From NCBI GenBank assembly GCA_029448655.1, contig JACCLO010000006.1, positions 3,162,001 through 3,226,000 on the forward strand: a stretch of DNA of 64,000 nucleotides, read 5' to 3'. Below the pieces are notes generated by a model, which was not told where the DNA came from, ran no database searches, and saw only the letters and a program-made list of their open reading frames with translations. Shown piece by piece: positions 24,063 to 34,523 of this stretch; the first letter of the stretch is position 1, and each line of letters opens with the position of its first letter. This DNA comes from Wolfiporia cocos. Its lineage: Eukaryota > Basidiomycota > Agaricomycetes > Polyporales > Phaeolaceae. The translations under genes and the position numbers were made by a program.

Positions 24063-27000
24063 CACAGAATCCTGACTCGACCAATCAAGAATCCCATCAC
24101 CATACACAATGTGGATGGGATCATCAACAAAGACAGACAGATAGATCGAGAAGTAACCCTCGCTATCAAATACGGAGGAAAGAGACAAAAGGTCCACTTC
24201 CTCGTCGGAAACATCGGAAAGGAAGACATGATCCTCGGATATAATTGGCTAAAGAAGGAGGGGCCCAAAATCGACTGGACCAAAGGAAAGGTCAACGTCA
24301 CTCCTAACAAAAACCCCAAACAAACTCGGAGCGCGGACGTCACTATCCGGCTCGATACAGTTGAAATGACCGTAACACCCGAAGGAAAACTACCAACCCG
24401 GGGAACCGATGGAGCCATCGGCTATGACCTCTATGCCTCCAGGCCAGAAGAGATGGCGCCTGGAGGATGGAAGGCAATCCCCACCGGAGTCCGTATGAAA
24501 ATCCCAAAGGGATCCTATGGAAGGATCGCCTCGTGATCGGGCCTCACTCTTAGGCATGGCCTGACAGTAGGAGGGGGTTTCATCGACCCTGACTACTGAG
24601 GAGAAGTCCAGGTCACATATTCAACCAATCGACAACCGCTCACCACATCATTCCCGGGATGCGGATTGCGCAGATTATATTCGAGCAAGCCATAACCCCT
24701 GATATAATCCAGGTCGGAGAACTGGACGAAACCGAATGAGGAGAGAAGGGTTTCGGCTCCACTGATAAGGAAAGAACACCAAGGGGTCCTGACCCTAATA
24801 CAGGAGGCCCCTCGAAGGAACTGCCTTCCGAAGAGGAGCATCAACTCCTACGAAGGTTTATCAAAAAGGAAAGAAAGCTGGTTGCCCCACGAACTGAGGC
24901 CAAACACGGATTCAGGAAGAGGATCACACAACTCTCTCGCATTCGAAAGGCCATGACCAAATCTCAAGAGTTCGCAGGAACGGCCAAAAAAGACACTGCC
25001 GAAACAACCCTCCCTGAACATCTGAAAGACTTTGCGAAAGTCTTCAGTAAATCGGCAGCCGCCTCCTTCCCACCGTCGAGACCCTGGGACCATGCCATCG
25101 AACTAAAACCCGACTTCGTACCCCGAGACTGCAAGGTTTACACTCTGTCCCCCAGGGAACAGAAAGCCATGGACAAATTCTTAGAAGAAAACCTCACAAA
25201 AGGTTTCATCCGACCCTCAAAGTCTCCGATGGCCTCCCCCGCATTCTTTGTCCCTAAAAAGGACGGGGGCCTGAGGCCTTGCCAAGACTACAGATATCTG
25301 AACGAAGGAACAATCAAGAACGCATATCCCTTACCCCTAATATCCGAACTCATCGAGAAGCTAAAGGGGGCGAAGATTTTCACCAGAATGGACCTGCAAG
25401 CAGGATACAACAATGTGCGATCAAAGAGGGTGACCAGTGGAAGGGCGCATTCAAAACGAATGCCAGTCTCTATGAGCCCACAGTAATGTTCTTTGGGATG
25501 TGCAACTCGCCTGCTACGTTCCAGTCCATGATGAACGAAATTCTCAAGGAAGAAATAGCAGAGGGATGGGTAGTGGTGTACATGGACGACATCCTCATCT
25601 TTTCCCCAGACCAAAGCATACACCAAGAGCGAGAACGGCGAATTCTGCGAAAGCTCGCCGACAATAAGTTGTTTGTAAAACCAGAAAAATGCGCCTTCGG
25701 AGTTGACAAGGTAGAATTCCTAGGGCTAGTAATCAGCCCAGGACATGTCCAGATGGACCCAACCAAGCTCCAAGGAATTCGGAAATGGCCTGCCCCACGA
25801 AACGTCAAAGGAGTCCGCTCCTTCCTGGGCTTCGCAAACTTCTACCGAAAATTCATCGATCACTACTCCACGCATGCCCGACCACTCATCGACCTCACAA
25901 AAACCGCAACGGGAAGCAGTTTCAAGTGGACTGATCAAGAAGAGAAGGCCTTTGAATTCCTGAAGCGTCAATTCGTAAAAGCCCCGGCCTTGTCACTCCC
26001 CGACAAAATGAAACCATTTATCCTTGAGACAGATGCATCTCAATATGCCCTCGGTGCAGTACTCAAGCAGAAGGACGACGAAGGGAATGAACGGCCAGTA
26101 GGCTACCTCTCCCAATCCCTCACTGCAGCTGAATGAAACTACGAAATCTACGATCAAGAGCTTCTCGGAATAGTCCGTGCCCTCGAAGAATGGCGTCACC
26201 TTCTAGAAGGAGCACCACACCAGATTCTGATCAGAAGCGATCACCAGAACCTTACTTACTGGCGAAGCGCCCAGAGATTGAATCGGAGACAAGCAAGATG
26301 GCACCTCCTGCTGTCCCAGTTTGACACCCGGTTACAACACATACCTGGAAAAAAGTTGATAATGGCAGACACCCTCTCACGTCTCCTGAACTTGGATGGC
26401 TCAGAACACGACAACGAAGATATCCTCATGTTACCCAATGAACTGTTTGTCCATGCCATCAAGATACCGATCATCGATCGGATCAAGATCACGAAGCCCT
26501 TCGACCCGATCGCGGAACAGGCTCTCCGCGCCCTCAGAACAGGAGAGGCTGCCCCTTCAAGAACAGAAATGGAAGACTGGCAGTACAGCGAAGGGATCCT
26601 CTTGTACAAAGGACGAATGTATGTTCCCAAAGACCCTACCCTGAGAAGGGACATGGTCTCTAGATATCACGATCCAATCGCAGCAGGCCACCCCGGAATT
26701 TGGGGAATGACGCTAAAGGTACAGGAACACTTCTGGTGGCCTGACCTCCGAAAAATGGTGGCAGAATATGTCAAAGGATGCACCATATGTCAGCAGATGA
26801 AACCCGACAGAAACCCGACGAAGCCGCCACTACAACCAATCCCGACGAAAAAGGATGCCCTCCCCTTCTCACAATGCTCTGTTGACTTCATCACGGATCT
26901 TCCCCCAGTAGGGAAGTATGACTCAATTATGGTCATCGTCGATCATGGGTCATCCAAGGCGATATCGTTAACCCCATGCAGTAAGACCATCACCAGCGAA

Positions 27001-28017
27001 GGGGCGGCTGACATATTCCACCGACAAATCTATTTGAAGTACGGACTCCCCCGAAAAATCATATCCGACCGAGGGCCGCAATTCGCGTCCAAGCTCTTCC
27101 AAGGACTCTGTAAAATCCTTGGGATCGATTCCGCCCTCAGCATGGCCTACCACCCACAGACAGACAGACAGACAGAAAGAATGAACCAACAAATAGAAGT
27201 CTACCTGCACATATACTGTATGAATGACCCAAGGCTTTGGGCAACGCAATTGGCAGATGTAGAGTTCACCCACAACACACAAAGAACTGAGGGGCGGCCT
27301 GCCCCTACTGAAGTAATCATGGGATACATCCCAAGAGGATTGCCAGACGAAGTCAAAACCACTCAGGTACCGGCAGCAGCTGACTGACTAAAAGCCGCAC
27401 AAGAAGCAAGGGAAAAAGCAATTGCCGCTCACGAACTAATGCAGAAGCAGATGGCAGGAAGGACCCTGCGAGACCTCCCTAAGTTCAACAAAGGGGATAA
27501 GGTCTGGCTCGATGCCAAGAACCTCCACCTCCCGTACGAATCTCGGAAGCTCACCCCCAAGAGAGAGGGACCATTCACTATCTCTGAAAAGCTTGGGAAC
27601 GTAACTTATCGGCTGGCCCTACCGCCTCGGTGGAAAGTACATCCGGTCTTCCATGCGGCCCTACTGAAGCCATTCAACAAGACTAGGGTGCACAGACCCA
27701 ATCATATGAAGCCGCCCCTGGAACTAGTCGATGGAGAAGCAGAGTACGAAGTCGAAGCCATCCTGAACCAACGACAGTACCGAGGGAAGAAACAATACCT
27801 CGTTCATTGGAAAGGCTACCCGTCGGCGGAAGACTCATGGGAAAGTGAAGCTAGTTTGAAGAACTCCCCGGACGTCCTCAGGGAGTTTAAAAGCAAGAGG
27901 ACGAAGACCAGAGTCCGACAGGTCGAAGAAATAGCATGTCGACGCCACTCCCTACAACCAGCCCGTCTGAGCGACCCACCACCACGACAATGCGGCGGTC
28001 CCTTGCAATCCATATGA
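24063..28017 (+). pseudogene. Gypsy pol: protease remnant, dUTPase, RT, RNase H, integrase, chromodomain
   Basis: Domains in order: C-terminal part of a retroviral-type aspartic protease (GKEDMILGYNWLKKEGPKID, 24210-24275; catalytic DSG absent); dUTPase (24388-24765); reverse transcriptase with [17 protein letters not shown] and catalytic YMDD (25579-25590); RNase H with TDAS, YDQELL and SDHQNL (26028-26260); integrase with an HHCC finger (AAGHPG to CTICQQ) and a DD35E core (SVDFI, ISDRGPQF, DRQTERMNQ, 26878-27190); GPY/F-type region (27540-27690); chromodomain with QYLVHWKGYPSAEDSWE (27797-27847). Breaks: TGA at 24534, 24597, 24737, 26134 and 27385, each where Arg is expected, plus frameshifts near 24657 and 25420. 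All catalytic residues of RT, RNase H and integrase remain readable. The chromodomain would steer integration to marked chromatin. Confidence 0.85.
24388..24765 (+). other. dUTPase domain inside gypsy pol
   Basis: All five dUTPase motifs are visible: GYDLYAS (motif 1), GRIAS-stop-SGL (motif 2, stop replaces Arg), GGGFIDPDY-stop-GEV (motif 3 with catalytic Asp and Tyr), RIAQIIFEQA (motif 4) and GEKGFGST (motif 5, stop replaces the preceding Arg). A frameshift near 24657 separates motifs 3 and 4. The domain hydrolyses dUTP to dUMP and would limit uracil in element cDNA. It lies between protease and reverse transcriptase. The three stops make it inactive here. Confidence 0.85.
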
Positions 28018-29015
28018 GGTACCAGACAGGCAGGTCCTATGGCTGTTCGGAGGATGCCCACGTCCACACCAGACACGCGCTCACCTGGCACAGGTCCGAC
28101 ATTCCCCCCGGAGGACAGGCGACCCCCTGGACCGATCGATTTGAACTCGTACAGGAACTTACAGACATCTTCGACCAGTACCAGGACATCACAGAGAGGA
28201 TCGTCCAGCTCAAATGTACGGCCCTCCTCCAACGACAGAGGCTTGGGCAGTGCATCACTCAGTGGATCGACCACCTCGGGGCGTTGACACCATCGCGAGT
28301 CCGGCGAGCGTTCGCAGAAGTCGAAGCGGGCCCGCCCCGCCCCCCACGAATGCGAAGCCCTGTCCCAGCCATGCCCCCCTGGTTACTCGACGACGGTGAA
28401 CTGGATCGAATTGCAGAACCATTCGATTTTATGGAATACAGTCATGTGGTACCTCACGACGCTGCCGTACCAACCGCCCCCACAGGACCTCGACCTCGAG
28501 AACCAGCGCGCTCTCCTCCGCATCCATGAGACGATGAACGATGCCCAGTTCGAGAGGGGTCGAGCCATGGTAGGGCTCCCCCCTCGCTGACCTCTGCAGC
28601 TGCTAGCAACGGAGTTAGTAACCGATCTCCATCAGTTGAGATCATCACCCGGGAGGAGTGGGAGCGAGGGAGGGACGGATGGGACGAATCCCTTTATCAG
28701 CTGCCTATCTGGCTCAGGCAACGTCTCTGGGCCCACCACCACCACCAGCGGTACGAGTCAGGAGAGTATCTTCGCGCCGTCCCCTCAGCTCGCTCACCAC
28801 CTCGACCATCCACCGAGGAGCCCTGTCGCCGATGCGGTAGCCCCTGGCATTGGGTCCTCGACTGTCCTGATTACAGATGCCCCACCTGCAGAGTCACGCA
28901 GCCAGGACATCGCATCGGCGAATGTGCCCTCTATCAGGTATGGATCCCCCCTCCGATGCCTCCGCTCCCCGATACAGATGTGGGATACAACGACCCTGAC
29001 CCGGAGACCCTCTGA
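27936..29015 (+). pseudogene. Third gypsy ORF with two zinc knuckles, downstream of integrase
   Basis: This ORF overlaps the end of pol by ~80 bp in another frame and starts MSTPLPTTSPSERP. It has a helical region (ELVQELTDIFDQYQDITERI), a Pro/Arg-rich middle and a C-terminal pair of knuckles, CRRCGSPWHWVLDC (CX2CX4HX4C) and CPTCRVTQPGHRIGEC (CX2CX6HX4C), ending at TGA 29013-29015. One in-frame TGA (28527-28529) breaks it, again where CGA is plausible; the frame then continues to the knuckles. Knuckles normally belong to Gag, at the 5' end; here they form an extra 3' ORF. A nucleic-acid-binding role is inferred from the knuckles only. Confidence 0.65.
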
Positions 29016-29070
29016 GTGGCTGTGATGCTTGGATTTCATCGAGGGCGATGAGGGCTTGAGGGGGGGGTGA

Positions 29071-29549
29071 TGTTACGATTCTACCAGGTACACTCGAATA
29101 TTCTCTTTGTTGCCTCACCGTGTATGAGGACTTAGCGTTCAACCGCTGTATCCAGCGCTCTATTTCTAAGGGCCTCCGCTCAACCGTAGGCCCTGTTTCA
29201 TGTATAACAACCCTATGCCCACTCTCCGTGTTCGCATCGCGTTCTAGCTGATATTCTGTGTCTAACCACAGTAGTTCTACGTTTCATCCCTTGTTGCGTT
29301 CAACCGCAACACTTCTCCTTTGTTACTTATATCGTTAGCCCAATGGACTTAATAGTAGCAGTACCAAGGACACTATGACCCCGATTAACAGACCGCTGTA
29401 TATAACCTGATGTAAATACCGGTCGAGTTCCTCAGCTCGACCTTGTTGAATTACAAGGATCTTATACTCGTTCTCAAAGGCTTGAGCAATTAAGCCTGCA
29501 GCTCGTATATCGACGCTCTGACTCTGAGGAGTCCGACGAGTAGTGCGCT
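29071..29549 (+). repeat. 3' LTR of the gypsy element, right end probably truncated
   Basis: Matches 23503-23980. Similarity stops at GTAGTGCGCT, directly followed by transposase codons for HVHPYANLAERG. No convincing target duplication (CTAATG on the left, CTCATG on the right is the nearest). The expected TG...CA type end is missing. Confidence 0.8.
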
Positions 29550-29933
29550 CTCATGTACACCCATATGCCAATCTCGCAGAGCGTGGACTTGTGCGATGTC
29601 ATACTAATGCTCTCCGTGCCATGATGCCCAAGCTCAACGGGACAAAGAGCCTACCCCATGGTGCTATAGATTTGGGAGGTGGTTATGCCCTCTTACGTGC
29701 AGCCTCAGAAGACCTGCTAGCGATGACAGAACCGGAAGCCCAGTCTCTCAGCAAATACTTAGAGAACGAAGGAATTCATCAAACAGATTACTTTCGTTCG
29801 AATATGCGGGTCCGAAAATGGGCACAGGCTCTGCTTCCTAGCAAACAAGTAGCACGCTCACTTTGGGCGGAGGGGGGAATACCCATCCAGAAGCTTCGCA
29901 TGGCTCGCAATTTTAAAGTAAGCATATAAGTAG

Positions 29934-31055
29934 TGACACAGATGGTCTGTGGGACTCACCAAGCCTAGTTCTTGAAGTACTAAGGCGACTCAGTGAGGAG
30001 GTATCAATGCAGCAGAAGGGTGGAGGGTGCTTCTACGGCAGACACCGAGAATGCTTGGGAGTCCTGAAAGGACTCCACTGGGAGTACTCCGCGTGGGCAC
30101 TCAAGGTTTGCCGAGAGAATAGAACTGGGCATTATGAGCGTCTAGCTCAATGCTTATATACATGTGTGTGAGATGGTCATGTGCTACTAACTAGTACATA
30201 TCATTTCGGGTTATGTGGCTTTGCCAATGGGCGAAGCTTATCTTATCTACTTTGTTTGGGACTCTATCTACAATGGCTGTGTGGACCCTAATGGCCACAC
30301 CAATAGTAGGAGAGGGATTTGTGATGTTTATTGTTAGTAATGTGGGCGCAGCCCAGGTATAGGGAAAGGCCGAATGCCGATACCTTGCGGTATAATGGTG
30401 ATTGGCAGGCCTTGTGGTGCTGACCAAGGCAAGGCACCGAGGTAGCAATGCCATTGGATGGACCCGAAGGTATTACGTCATTAGCTTGTGATATGCACCG
30501 GACTGGAGGGTTACCGGGGCATGTGTTGGACTAGGCTGTGAGGCTAGGTCCAGAGGTTGGGCTTCACCATGATGGCAGAAGACCAGGGATTCTGAAAGGC
30601 CAGGATCCAGAGGTGGTACGTGTAAGCGGACCAATAGCAATATAGCCTTGCAGCTATGTTTAGCTATGATGCCATGGCTGTGCAAGAATGGCATGCTCGT
30701 GATGTCATTGTGGTCTAGGACCTTATGACGTAGGTGGTCTAGCTCTTACGGGTGAGACCGATGACATAGCGATGACGTTGCTATGTGTCTGGACTTGTAT
30801 GACATATTGCGGTAAGGGCACAGCAATGCACATTGCCGTAGTGATGTTGTCATTAGTTCTGACTAGCATGTTATGCTTTGTTAGGTGTGCTTAGTAGCGT
30901 GTTTAGCGCTGATGTAAGCGATAAGCCCAGTTAAGGACTTGTAGTGTGGCAATGGGAGTTAACCCATAGATAACTTGTAGTTAGACGTGTAAATCCCGGA
31001 TAAATTGCTATAAATCGTAGGAAAATTGCTGTATGTCCCAGATAAATCTGTGACA
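29934..31055. mobile_element. Solo LTR inside a transposase intron, target duplication AGTAG
   Basis: It starts TGACACAGAT and ends ATCTGTGACA. Perfect AGTAG flanks lie at 29929-29933 and 31056-31060. The surrounding GT-AG intron runs 29918-31088; without the LTR and one AGTAG it would be 44 bp, a normal basidiomycete size. Exon ends AATTTTAAA and GTCCATATC join in frame (NFK then VHIDGDKIG). No internal domain was recognised, so a solo LTR is the best call; an unknown element with 5-bp duplication is the alternative. Confidence 0.8.
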
Positions 31056-32466
31056 AGTAGTCTCCTTGAGTGCAGCTCATTTCATTAGGTCCATATCGAT
31101 GGAGACAAAATAGGAATAGGAGAAGTGCAGTACTTCTTTACTCTCAAACTCAACACGACACTTACTGCGCTTGCAATTATTTTGCTATATTCTGAGCCTG
31201 ACAAGGACCTTCTGGAGTACTCATATAACACTCTCTACTCTTGCAAATGCCTTGAAACACCCTGCCTGGTCATAGTAAAAGTTACTTCAATTATGTCGGT
31301 GGTCGGAATGCTGCCGCACCCAGAGCGCAATGGGCCCCATGGGAGAGACTTGGAGGGTCGTTTCTTCCTGGTCGAGAAGCTCGGACTAGAGATCCTTCAG
31401 ATGGCTGGTATACATGAGGAAGTAACAGAGGTGTAGCATAGATATGCAGCTGGTAGTGTACCTATCCCGTTACAGTAGAGCAGCCACCGAGTAGCAGCAG
31501 TTGCCATATATAGCTTGTAGTCGTGGTGTTCAATGAATATTGCAATGCTCATTAAAGTTGAAGAGCCCACATGAGCCACTTACTTAATGGCGTCATGTCG
31601 CTTGTTTCGCCACCACTTCTCTTTCACCACTTACTCTCCCCATACACGTCTCAAAGATTTTATATACCAATGTCTCCCACTTATTCCGAAAATCCTACAT
31701 TCCCCACCTCTTCAATGAGAGCGACTGACTTGTCTCAGTTACATCAGATATCGCATGCATTTGCTCCAGAGCATACACGCACTCTTAGCAGCAATCAACC
31801 CATGCTGGGCTCAACTAATGTCGACCTTTTATCAGGAAATTTGCAAGGGGTCTCCCAATTGGGACAAATGAATCCTGCAGTACGAGCTAGAATTGCAGTG
31901 CAGGTCACTAGCTTATTTCATTGGGTGCCCCGACTAGCATATCTCCAATGCAGATCAACAGACAGTGATCCGCTTGGACGATCATATGAACCAGACACTT
32001 GTATAAGCGATGGCCAAGATTACTGAAGAAAATATACGCTTTTGCATGCTTATGGAGTGAGTATATGCGCCTCGTACTCTAGTTCCAGTGCTACAGACTA
32101 CTTCTCCACAAAGGACAACCTTGACTCAGGTGGCTACAGGCATACAGTCACTTGTTAGTGCACAACTCGATAGGTATCTACTCCATCGTATTATATCTCG
32201 AAATGAAAATACAAATCGAGTTTTTACAGGGGCTCTAGAGGCAACGCTAGCCTACCTGACAACCGACCTCTTTCCAAGAGGGAACAATACCCTAATATCA
32301 AATTCTGGAATGAGGCGGATTGGCGGGCCTCAAAACGCTGTGACGATGTGGACCCAATGTCAGATGGGCCGAAACAATGTGGCAAAAAAAAGGTGGAGTC
32401 ATGGTTGTGGTTGGAAGAGGAAGACGGCACCCCTTTTAGCATATCACGTGTCACAGATTTGGGACA

Positions 32467-33165
32467 TGCCACTATTTTTCTCGTATTTTACCTATTTATC
32501 TGGTATTTCTACGACCTTGTAGACATTTACACTGCTAAGCGCCCGTCTACACGTACACGCAACCAAACAACACGTACACAACGCGGTATACGTCCACTTG
32601 TCATAACAACACGTACATAACACGCTTGTACGTGTCAATGACTCAGCGGACTAACCTCCGGTGTCACGCGCCTTACTCATATCCCGATACCGGGCTATGT
32701 CAGTACAATTGGATAAGCGGCCCGCTCGTTATCACATACCAATGACCTTACGATTACTCATATCCCGATACCGGAATATAAGAATCACATGCATGGCTTA
32801 CTAACGTAGTTACAGCCACTTCCACAACATGGACCTACGGTCCAAACAAACGCTCTTACTGGTGCGGCCATTACCGGCGCACATGGTCTACTGTAGTTTA
32901 CGACTTAACCATATTAGTTATGTCTGCGCACAGACCACCTTCATGTTTGGCTCCCTTACCGGTAACCAAACAAAGCATGTATATAAGTAGGGCTATCACT
33001 GCGGATAAGCCTTAGATTTGTTCTCTGCATTCGCACAGTCACATAACATCTCTGCTTGCGCCCACTAGTCTCCTCACCAACCTCCAGCAACCTCTTCAAG
33101 TCGTTTATAAGGTTATAGTGTGAGTCCCACAGTCTAGTCTGTGTCATCACGCCTCGGTGGCATCA
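32467..33165. mobile_element. Probable solo LTR in the second transposon gene
   Basis: About 700 bp of non-coding sequence interrupt the reading between SRVTDLGH and LIREVFLNL. It starts TGCCACT, ends GGTGGCATCA and has flanks GGACA (32462-32466) and GGGCA (33166-33170), one mismatch. A TATATAAG box at about 32980 followed by a start-like region fits an LTR. Exact borders are uncertain. Confidence 0.45.
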
Positions 33166-34024
33166 GGGCATTAATCAGGGAGGTCTTTCTCAATCTCTCA
33201 GAACATGGCCATGTGCCAGAATGCTGGACTAAGGTCTGCCAGGAGGGGCATGACAAGCTGCAACGAAGGCTAGAAGAGGCATACCCAGAGATTGCCTTAT
33301 GCGAGGGACACTGGAAGACCAAAACATGTGCCAAGGTTGTCTATCCATCTTGGAAGCAGAAGCACATGCACACTACAGCAGTGGTTGGTCTTTGGTTTGC
33401 TCTTCCTATGGCTCAGAGACGCATTAACGAGGACCAGGCACCCAACACTGCTTCGACCGATCGCGCGAAGACTTCGACTTCGCGAAGCTCAGACATCGGA
33501 ATGGAAGACCAGCACTCTGAGAGCACGAGCACTACAGAGACTGCATCTGCGCCACCCATTGCTTCTGGGGATGCTCCTAACCCTGCTTCACCACGCCCGC
33601 CTACACCCTCTGCTCCGAGTCCCCCGCAGCCCTCTGAGCTCGAATATCAAGACCAACCTTCCTCGACGATCCCTGATACGACTACAGATGCAACTGTGGC
33701 ACAGACATCTGCCTCTGAGGCACAACATGCCGCAGAACCCATTCGTGGCGAGAAGTGTCCCTTGGAGCCCGTTCACTCTGGGGAACACATGAGCAAACGC
33801 CACGCCACACTTGTAATCAAATCAACTCTGTACGTTTTTCTTTCTTTCATGTTCTTTGCTAACCATGACGAGTAGGAGTCGGCCTCAAAGAGGTGCCACA
33901 ACATGTTCGAGAATGGACACATCCACCACAGCTAACAAAGAAAATGTGGGTGAGTCGTTTTTTCCTCTTCAGCTTTACAATATTTTGAGCGTTTCTATTT
34001 ACAGTGACACAGACTTAGCTCTGA

Positions 34025-34523
34025 TGTCACGTCCCAACCGCTGGGTCTTGTCTCTAAGGGACCTAACGTCGTCTATAGGGGCGCCGCAACACTAAGGGGG
34101 GCAGCAACCAGACTAGCGAGGTATAAGACGAGGGAGACGTCGCGAGGGCAGACAAGGAGAAACTATGAAAGAGGGCACACGCGCCCAACTGACATTAATA
34201 GGTCTGAGGTTGTAAGACCTCAGACGCTACGATTATATACATGACGGATCCGCTACACTAGAGACTACCGGGCATACCCTAAAGGGGGTGGTCTGTGCGT
34301 ATGATGGGAATGGTGTCATGTGAGGGGCTGACTAAGTAAGGGGGCGGTGCCAAGGCGCCACTACTATCAGTCAATGATCTAATCTAATCTATCTACCGGT
34401 CACGTGCCGTCAGGCAGGGGAGGGCGTAGTGACGAAGGGGTTAACAAACGTACAAGGGGAGGTGTAGTGACGTGGGATCGAGCCTAGGGGCCCCCACATA
34501 TGTCAGAGGGTAAAACCGTGACA
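34025..34523. mobile_element. Solo LTR of the same family as 15113-15623
   Basis: It starts TGTCACG and ends CGTGACA, a perfect 7-bp inverted end. It shares the GTCTGAGG block, a TATATACATGA box and the CATACCCTAAAG block with the LTR at 15113. No clear 5-bp duplication (tctga and tacag). It interrupts the second gene of the large transposon. Confidence 0.6.

Larger units (their letters stand above)
23503..29549 (+). mobile_element. Chromodomain Ty3/gypsy retrotransposon with dUTPase domain, gag deleted
   Basis: Two LTRs (23503-23980 and 29071-29549) flank a pol region with protease remnant, dUTPase, reverse transcriptase, RNase H, integrase and chromodomain, followed by a separate zinc-knuckle ORF. 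A G-rich polypurine tract (29059-29070) precedes the right LTR. Protease similarity begins only ~50 bp after the left LTR, so gag and the catalytic part of protease are deleted. The LTRs differ at roughly 20 positions by eye, so the insertion is not recent. It lies in the transposase gene in the same orientation. The right LTR border and neighbouring transposase codons are lost together. Confidence 0.9.
20910..31436 (+). pseudogene. Tnp2-like transposase gene, interrupted by a gypsy element and a solo LTR
   Basis: The product would cut and join the ends of the surrounding transposon. Recognisable pieces: N-terminal Cys/His-rich block (20910-21188, CVCVLHCRNTRTKVSRATFF), an acidic linker with an intron at about 21540-21584, a zinc ribbon CMAYTGIYSELDMCKYCG (22180-22235), the core with SIDGAQLYASKVSDCWMF, SGPNKPKNVDSFLLPSL and GTADGPGMTYLNGTVGHSDA (22510-22880), then FPADIMHLTGPNHHELFFDL (23150-23210). 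After the gypsy insert come PYANLAERGLVRCHTNALRA (29560 onwards) and, after an intron, KIGIGEVQYFF to IHEEVTEV (31103-31436). Breaks: TGA at 21950-21952, 22882-22884 and 23212-23214, a frameshift near 22127, and about 70-80 residues missing at the gypsy junction. These motifs recur in agaricomycete Tnp2-type transposases. Non-functional. Confidence 0.8.
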
